A stretch of DNA of 17,117 nt, from contig JBKPHM010000043.1 of the NCBI GenBank assembly GCA_046729855.1, forward strand, positions 1-17,117, given 5' to 3'. The notes under the pieces are model-generated. The model had not been told where the DNA came from, made no database searches, and was given only the letters and a program-made list of their open reading frames with translations. The position numbers and the translations under genes were made by a program. Positions 14,218 to 17,117 of the stretch are shown piece by piece (position 1 is the first letter of the stretch; the number at the start of each line of letters is the position of its first letter). This DNA is from DATHSY01 sp046729855. Lineage in GTDB: Bacteria; Actinomycetota; UBA4738; HRBIN12.

Positions 14218-15558
14218 ATGAAGATGAAGCGGAGATGGTCCGCGGCAGGCGGGGCGCTCGCGTCGGTGATCGCGCTCGCCGCGACCACGGCGCTGGTGAC
14301 GGCCGCACCGGCGGCCGCGGCCACCAACGAGGTCCTGAACTGGAACAAGATCGCGGTGGAGACGCTGGTCGCGTTCCCACCGGCGGCCGGCGGAGCACCG
14401 CCGGCGTCCCAGATCAACGTGGGGATGACCCAGGGCGCCGTCTACGACGCCGTCAACGCCATCGAGCGCAGGCGCGAGCCGTACCTGCTGGGTACGCGCT
14501 TTGCGGCATCGGCGTCGAAGGAGGCCGCGGTCGCGACCGCCGCGTACCGCATGGTCTCTTGGATCCTCGCGACGGCGCCCGCGTTCCCCGCGACCTGGAT
14601 CCCCGATAAGGCGACCATGCAGCAGCGGCTCGACGCAGCGTACGCGACCTCGCTCGCCGGGGTCCCCGACGGCACCTCCGAGACCGACGGGATCGCGGCG
14701 GGCAACGCCGCCGCGGCGGCGATGATCGCGGCACGGACGAACGACGGACGCTTCGGGCCCTCGCCGTGGGTGCCGAACACCGCTCCGGGACACTGGCAGC
14801 CGGATCTGGATCCGGTCACCAAGCTGCCGCTGCTCGACCCGACGCCGTGGGTCGGTCAGGTGCGGCCGTTCCTGATGCGGAGCTCCTCCCAGTTCCGCAC
14901 CAAGGGTCCGAGGGCGCTCACGAGCGGGGCGTACGCGAAGGACTTCAACGAGGTCAAGGCCCTCGGCTCGGTGAACAGCACCGAGCGGACCCCCGAGCAG
15001 ACCCACATCGCGATCTTCTGGCAGAGCACGCCGATTGCGACCTGGAACGCCGTGGCCCGCCAGCTCGCGGAGCGGTACGGGACGGACCTGGTCGACAGCG
15101 CCGCCCTGTTCGCGATGGAGAACCTGAGCGCCGCGGACGCGGGGATCAACTGCTGGAACGACAAGTACCACTGGGACTTCTGGCGACCCAACCACGCGAT
15201 CCGGCGGGCGGCCGAGGACGCCAACCCGGCCACCGCACCGGATGCGTCGTGGGCGCCGCTGGTCACGGCCCCGTACCCGGAGCACCCGTCGGGGCACATG
15301 TGCCAGGACGGCTCACACCTGCGCGTGCTGCGGACGTTCTTCGACACGGACAGACCCATGGGTGGGTTCGACGTGACGAGCGTGCGCTTCCCGGGTGAGG
15401 TCCGACACTTTGTCGGCTTCTCGCAGCCGCTCAAGGAGATCATCGAGGCACGCATCTGGGGGGGACTGCACTTCCGCACCGCCGACGTGCAGGGAAAGCG
15501 GCTTGGGGAGAAGGTCGCGAATTTCATGGAGACGCACTACTTCCAGCCGCTCACGTAG
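14218..15558 (+). CDS. Secreted vanadium-dependent haloperoxidase
   Basis: 446 residues from ATG 14218, with GAGGGGGGAG six bases upstream. The signal peptide has a basic start (KMKRR), a hydrophobic core at ~10-30 and an AAAA cleavage region near 35. The C-terminal half is the PAP2/haloperoxidase four-helix fold. Residues matching the vanadate site of the fungal chloroperoxidase are all present with the right spacing: Lys316 and Arg323 (KYHWDFWRP), Ser358-Gly359-His360 (PEHPSGH), and Arg412 and His418 (ARIWGGLHFRTAD). His360 would be the acid-base residue. Such enzymes use H2O2 to oxidise halides to hypohalous acid; a few relatives act as acid phosphatases, and halide choice cannot be read from sequence. 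It is 85 bases after the sigma/propeller pair and ends at a strong hairpin. Confidence 0.93.
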   Translation: MKMKRRWSAAGGALASVIALAATTALVTAAPAAAATNEVLNWNKIAVETLVAFPPAAGGAPPASQINVGMTQGAVYDAVNAIERRREPYLLGTRFAASASKEAAVATAAYRMVSWILATAPAFPATWIPDKATMQQRLDAAYATSLAGVPDGTSETDGIAAGNAAAAAMIAARTNDGRFGPSPWVPNTAPGHWQPDLDPVTKLPLLDPTPWVGQVRPFLMRSSSQFRTKGPRALTSGAYAKDFNEVKALGSVNSTERTPEQTHIAIFWQSTPIATWNAVARQLAERYGTDLVDSAALFAMENLSAADAGINCWNDKYHWDFWRPNHAIRRAAEDANPATAPDASWAPLVTAPYPEHPSGHMCQDGSHLRVLRTFFDTDRPMGGFDVTSVRFPGEVRHFVGFSQPLKEIIEARIWGGLHFRTADVQGKRLGEKVANFMETHYFQPLT

Positions 15559-15775
15559 GAGGTGGTCGCGTGGGGACCGCGCCTCGCGCGGTCCCCACGT
15601 ACCGCCTTGACACTCGCCGTTGCCCGATCGGTCTGTTGCTCAGCAACATCCAGCCATACGGATTCCTCTCCCGGTCAAGCGTCCACGAACGCTAAGCGCT
15701 CCGGGATCCGGACGGGACGCGGACGCTCAACCCCGGCCCTCTTCACGCCGATGGCGGCTGTTGAGGGAGGCCCAC
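15559..15775. other. 217-base gap between haloperoxidase and repeat membrane protein
   Basis: The terminator-like hairpin (15569-15599) occupies the left end. The rest has no gene and no clear promoter boxes; TTGAGGGAGG at its right end is the ribosome site of the next gene. Confidence 0.5.
15569..15599. terminator. Strong GC-rich hairpin after the haloperoxidase gene
   Basis: CGTGGGGACCGCG (15569-15581) pairs perfectly with CGCGGTCCCCACG (15587-15599) around the loop CCTCG: 13 pairs without mismatch. It begins 11 bases after the TAG. There is no T-run (TACCGCC follows), as is common for actinobacterial hairpin terminators, so it may terminate or stabilise the 3' end. Confidence 0.7.
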
Positions 15776-16891
15776 GTGAGGACGAGTCTGGCCGACCGGG
15801 ACGATTCACCGATCACCCTTCTCGGCCTCATCATCACCGTCGCGGCGGTATTCCTGCTGCCCTTGCCCCCGGCTCTCGCGATCGTCATCGCAATCTTCGG
15901 ATTCCTCCTGACGATGTTCGAAGGCCAGAGCATCTACAGGCTGATGGCCGGCGGGCTAGTTGGGTGGTCGCTGTTCGTGATGCTGCTCGCGGACACAGCG
16001 ATGCCCGACGTATCCGACCTAGAGGAGCCGATCGCAGTGCCATCGGGATACGGCTTCGAGCTCGATCCCGACTCCACGAACCTCCAACACAGTTACGGCT
16101 CCCAACCGATGTCACGCAAGCAGGCGGGATCCGCAGTGGTCGACGTCGTCGATCACTACGTCGATGCTCTCGTACCGGAGTGGACGGTGCTAAGCCGCGA
16201 CGAGGAGTCCGACGTTGCGACGGTGAAGCTGAGAGAGGGCGACTCGTCGCGCCGGATCAGCGTCTTCGTGGCCGTCGTGACGCCCTTAGACCAGCGCGCG
16301 ATGCTCGACCTCCGCATCCAGGCCCTGTATTGCACGGGGGATCTCCCGGGTCTGGCGCCCGGTGAAGTCACGTGCATGACCGCGCCGATAACCGACATCG
16401 TCCGGTATCCAGACGGCGGACCGATCTCGCCCGCCACCGAGCCGAGCATCGGGCCGCTTCGCGAACCGGTGCCGCTGCCCGACTATGGATTCGTTGTCGA
16501 CACGGGGATGACGTCGGAGGAGGTGCACGCGTATCGGTCGACGACTCGAATGAGTGTTCATGAGGCACGCGTCGCGCAGCGGTCTGTGATGCGGTACTAC
16601 CGCCGCGCGCTGGATGACTGGACCGTCGTCGCCTCGGACGAGTGGTACCTCATCGTCAAGGAGGCGATTCGACGGACGGACTCGCGATCGAGGTCTTTTG
16701 GAGGAAGTGGGACACGGGAGTGGGTGGTGTCGAGCTGGAGATTCGTGCGATCTCTTGCCAGGAGGACAACTGCTGCAATTGGCGCCCCGTCGGAGCCTGA
16801 ATCCGAATCCCATTTGCAGAAGCGATCGAAGCCGGTGCTCGTCGTCGGCAGGACGCCGTGGACTCAGTGCCGGGCTCACGTCACGCCGTGA
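15776..16891 (+). CDS. Membrane protein with duplicated domain, frameshifted in repeat 2
   Basis: GTG 15776 is the likely start: GAGGGAGG lies five bases upstream, and the longer in-frame start at 15620 adds 52 residues of non-coding character. Three membrane helices lie at ~13-30, 33-48 and 57-73. Then come two copies of one domain, from residues 88 and 234: GYGFELD against DYGFVVD, PEWTVLSRDE against DDWTVVASDE, and VKLREGDSS. In copy 2 the frame breaks after VKE (codon at 16661-16663): GAGGCGATT lacks one G compared with the copy 1 sequence. Shifting frame from 16666 gives GDSTDGLAIEVFW, then VELEIRAISC, matching copy 1 (ISVFVAVV, MLDLRIQALYC), and stops at TGA 16798-16800. The intended product is thus ~341 residues; the tail past 16665 in the printed frame is junk. 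I do not recognise the domain family. Confidence 0.72.
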   Translation: MRTSLADRDDSPITLLGLIITVAAVFLLPLPPALAIVIAIFGFLLTMFEGQSIYRLMAGGLVGWSLFVMLLADTAMPDVSDLEEPIAVPSGYGFELDPDSTNLQHSYGSQPMSRKQAGSAVVDVVDHYVDALVPEWTVLSRDEESDVATVKLREGDSSRRISVFVAVVTPLDQRAMLDLRIQALYCTGDLPGLAPGEVTCMTAPITDIVRYPDGGPISPATEPSIGPLREPVPLPDYGFVVDTGMTSEEVHAYRSTTRMSVHEARVAQRSVMRYYRRALDDWTVVASDEWYLIVKEAIRRTDSRSRSFGGSGTREWVVSSWRFVRSLARRTTAAIGAPSEPESESHLQKRSKPVLVVGRTPWTQCRAHVTP

Positions 16892-17060
16892 TCACTTCGA
16901 TGCCGAGCTGCCGGAGTTGCCGAGCGTGCGAGGCACACAGGACGAGATCACGCACCATCGGGTGTCCGGGACGCCCGAGCCTGCTTGACCGCACAACGAC
17001 GCGAACGACGGCCGGCGTGGCTCGCGTGTGTTCGAGGTCGCAACGCGCATCATTTGTCAT
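16881..17060 (-). CDS. Small protein with Cys/His pairs (59 residues)
   Basis: A short minus-strand gene from ATG 17060 to TGA 16881-16883; TAG lies in frame four codons upstream of the ATG, so it cannot be longer from that side. The product has CDLEH (Cys7, His11) and CASH (Cys42, His45), with a basic, Val/Arg-rich strand region (VVRVVVRSSRLGRPG, 18-32) between and a helical end, HARQLRQLGIEV. Spacing C-x3-H ... C-x2-H suggests a small zinc-ribbon-like fold, resembling short actinobacterial proteins with a C..H pair near each end; that resemblance is from pattern only. Codons are mostly G/C-ending. No ribosome site is present, but TAGACT six bases before the ATG fits a leaderless transcript. 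It converges on the frameshifted gene, and overlaps only that gene's spurious tail. Confidence 0.6.
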   Translation of the reverse strand: MTNDARCDLEHTRATPAVVRVVVRSSRLGRPGHPMVRDLVLCASHARQLRQLGIEVITA

Positions 17061-17066
17061 GGCCGA

Positions 17067-17072
17067 AGTCTA
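17067..17072 (-). promoter_or_regulatory. Leaderless -10 box for the 59-residue gene
   Basis: Read on the minus strand, TAGACT matches TANNNT and is separated from the ATG at 17060 by six bases (TCGGCC), the spacing expected when transcription starts at the A of the ATG. No good -35 is visible at 17-18 bases further upstream. Confidence 0.4.
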
Positions 17073-17117
17073 GAACGGATTGGCCGGGGATCGTTAGAAG
17101 GGCATGAACCCGTAGCG

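Noticed and set aside
13951..15297. 448-codon minus-strand frame opposite the haloperoxidase
   Set aside because: It is Arg/Gly-rich and repeat-free, and opposes a gene whose seven vanadate-site residues are all recognisable.
16858..17073. 71-codon plus-strand frame at the right end
   Set aside because: It is Arg/Ser/Thr-rich with no ribosome site; the opposite strand gives a better bounded small gene with Cys/His pairs.
1..17117. CRISPR arrays, insertion sequences with terminal repeats, or toxin-antitoxin pairs
   Set aside because: No spaced direct repeats, no transposase motifs and no paired small genes of known type were found on either strand.

Overview
The window is high-GC DNA, gene-dense on both strands, with many GTG starts, stop/start overlaps of a few bases, ECF sigma factors followed by single-pass membrane proteins, a NarL-type (HisKA_3) histidine kinase with a multi-pass N-terminus, and a CCA-encoding tRNA. 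This fits an uncultured member of the Actinomycetota, although no marker gene fixes the lineage. No plasmid, phage structural or CRISPR features are visible.

Layout. 1-3.6 kb (minus): two tandem paralogous membrane histidine kinases, the left one cut by the window edge, separated by about 750 bases with no convincing intact gene. 3.6-5.3 kb (plus): a divergently transcribed fusion of a PAP2-like membrane domain with altered active-site residues to a protein-kinase-like domain. 5.4-5.7 kb (minus): a short RsbW-like ATPase missing its C-terminus. 5.7-6.4 kb: a scar of gene relics, namely a DUF4389-like membrane fragment and a frameshifted tyrosine-recombinase N-terminus, lying next to an intact tRNA-Ala(TGC). 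6.4-9.5 kb (minus): a secreted TolB/PD40 propeller protein, then a membrane sensor/anti-sigma-like protein coupled to a sigma factor that keeps only region 4. 9.6-10.0 kb: non-coding, with a decayed tRNA-Pro-like sequence. 10.0-10.7 kb (plus): a ZIP-family metal transporter. 10.8-12.2 kb and 12.5-14.1 kb (plus): two further sigma/membrane-protein pairs with 4-base GTGA overlaps. 14.2-15.6 kb (plus): a secreted vanadium-dependent haloperoxidase with every vanadate-binding residue in place, closed by a strong hairpin. 15.8-16.8 kb (plus): a membrane protein with two copies of an extracytoplasmic domain, the second broken by a one-base frameshift. 16.9-17.06 kb (minus): a 59-residue gene with possible zinc ligands and a leaderless promoter.

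How it fits together. The theme is sensing at the envelope. Three sigma/partner modules share one plan: an ECF sigma, an overlapping start, a short cytoplasmic N-terminus with a similar Leu/Arg motif, one membrane helix, and a large extracellular domain (propeller plus Ig-like; DxDxDG calcium-type repeats; PD40 propeller). The third module lies just upstream of the haloperoxidase and may control it; this is inference. A second theme is decay: three or four places look like single-base frameshifts, which mean either real erosion beside tRNA integration sites or residual indel errors in the assembly.
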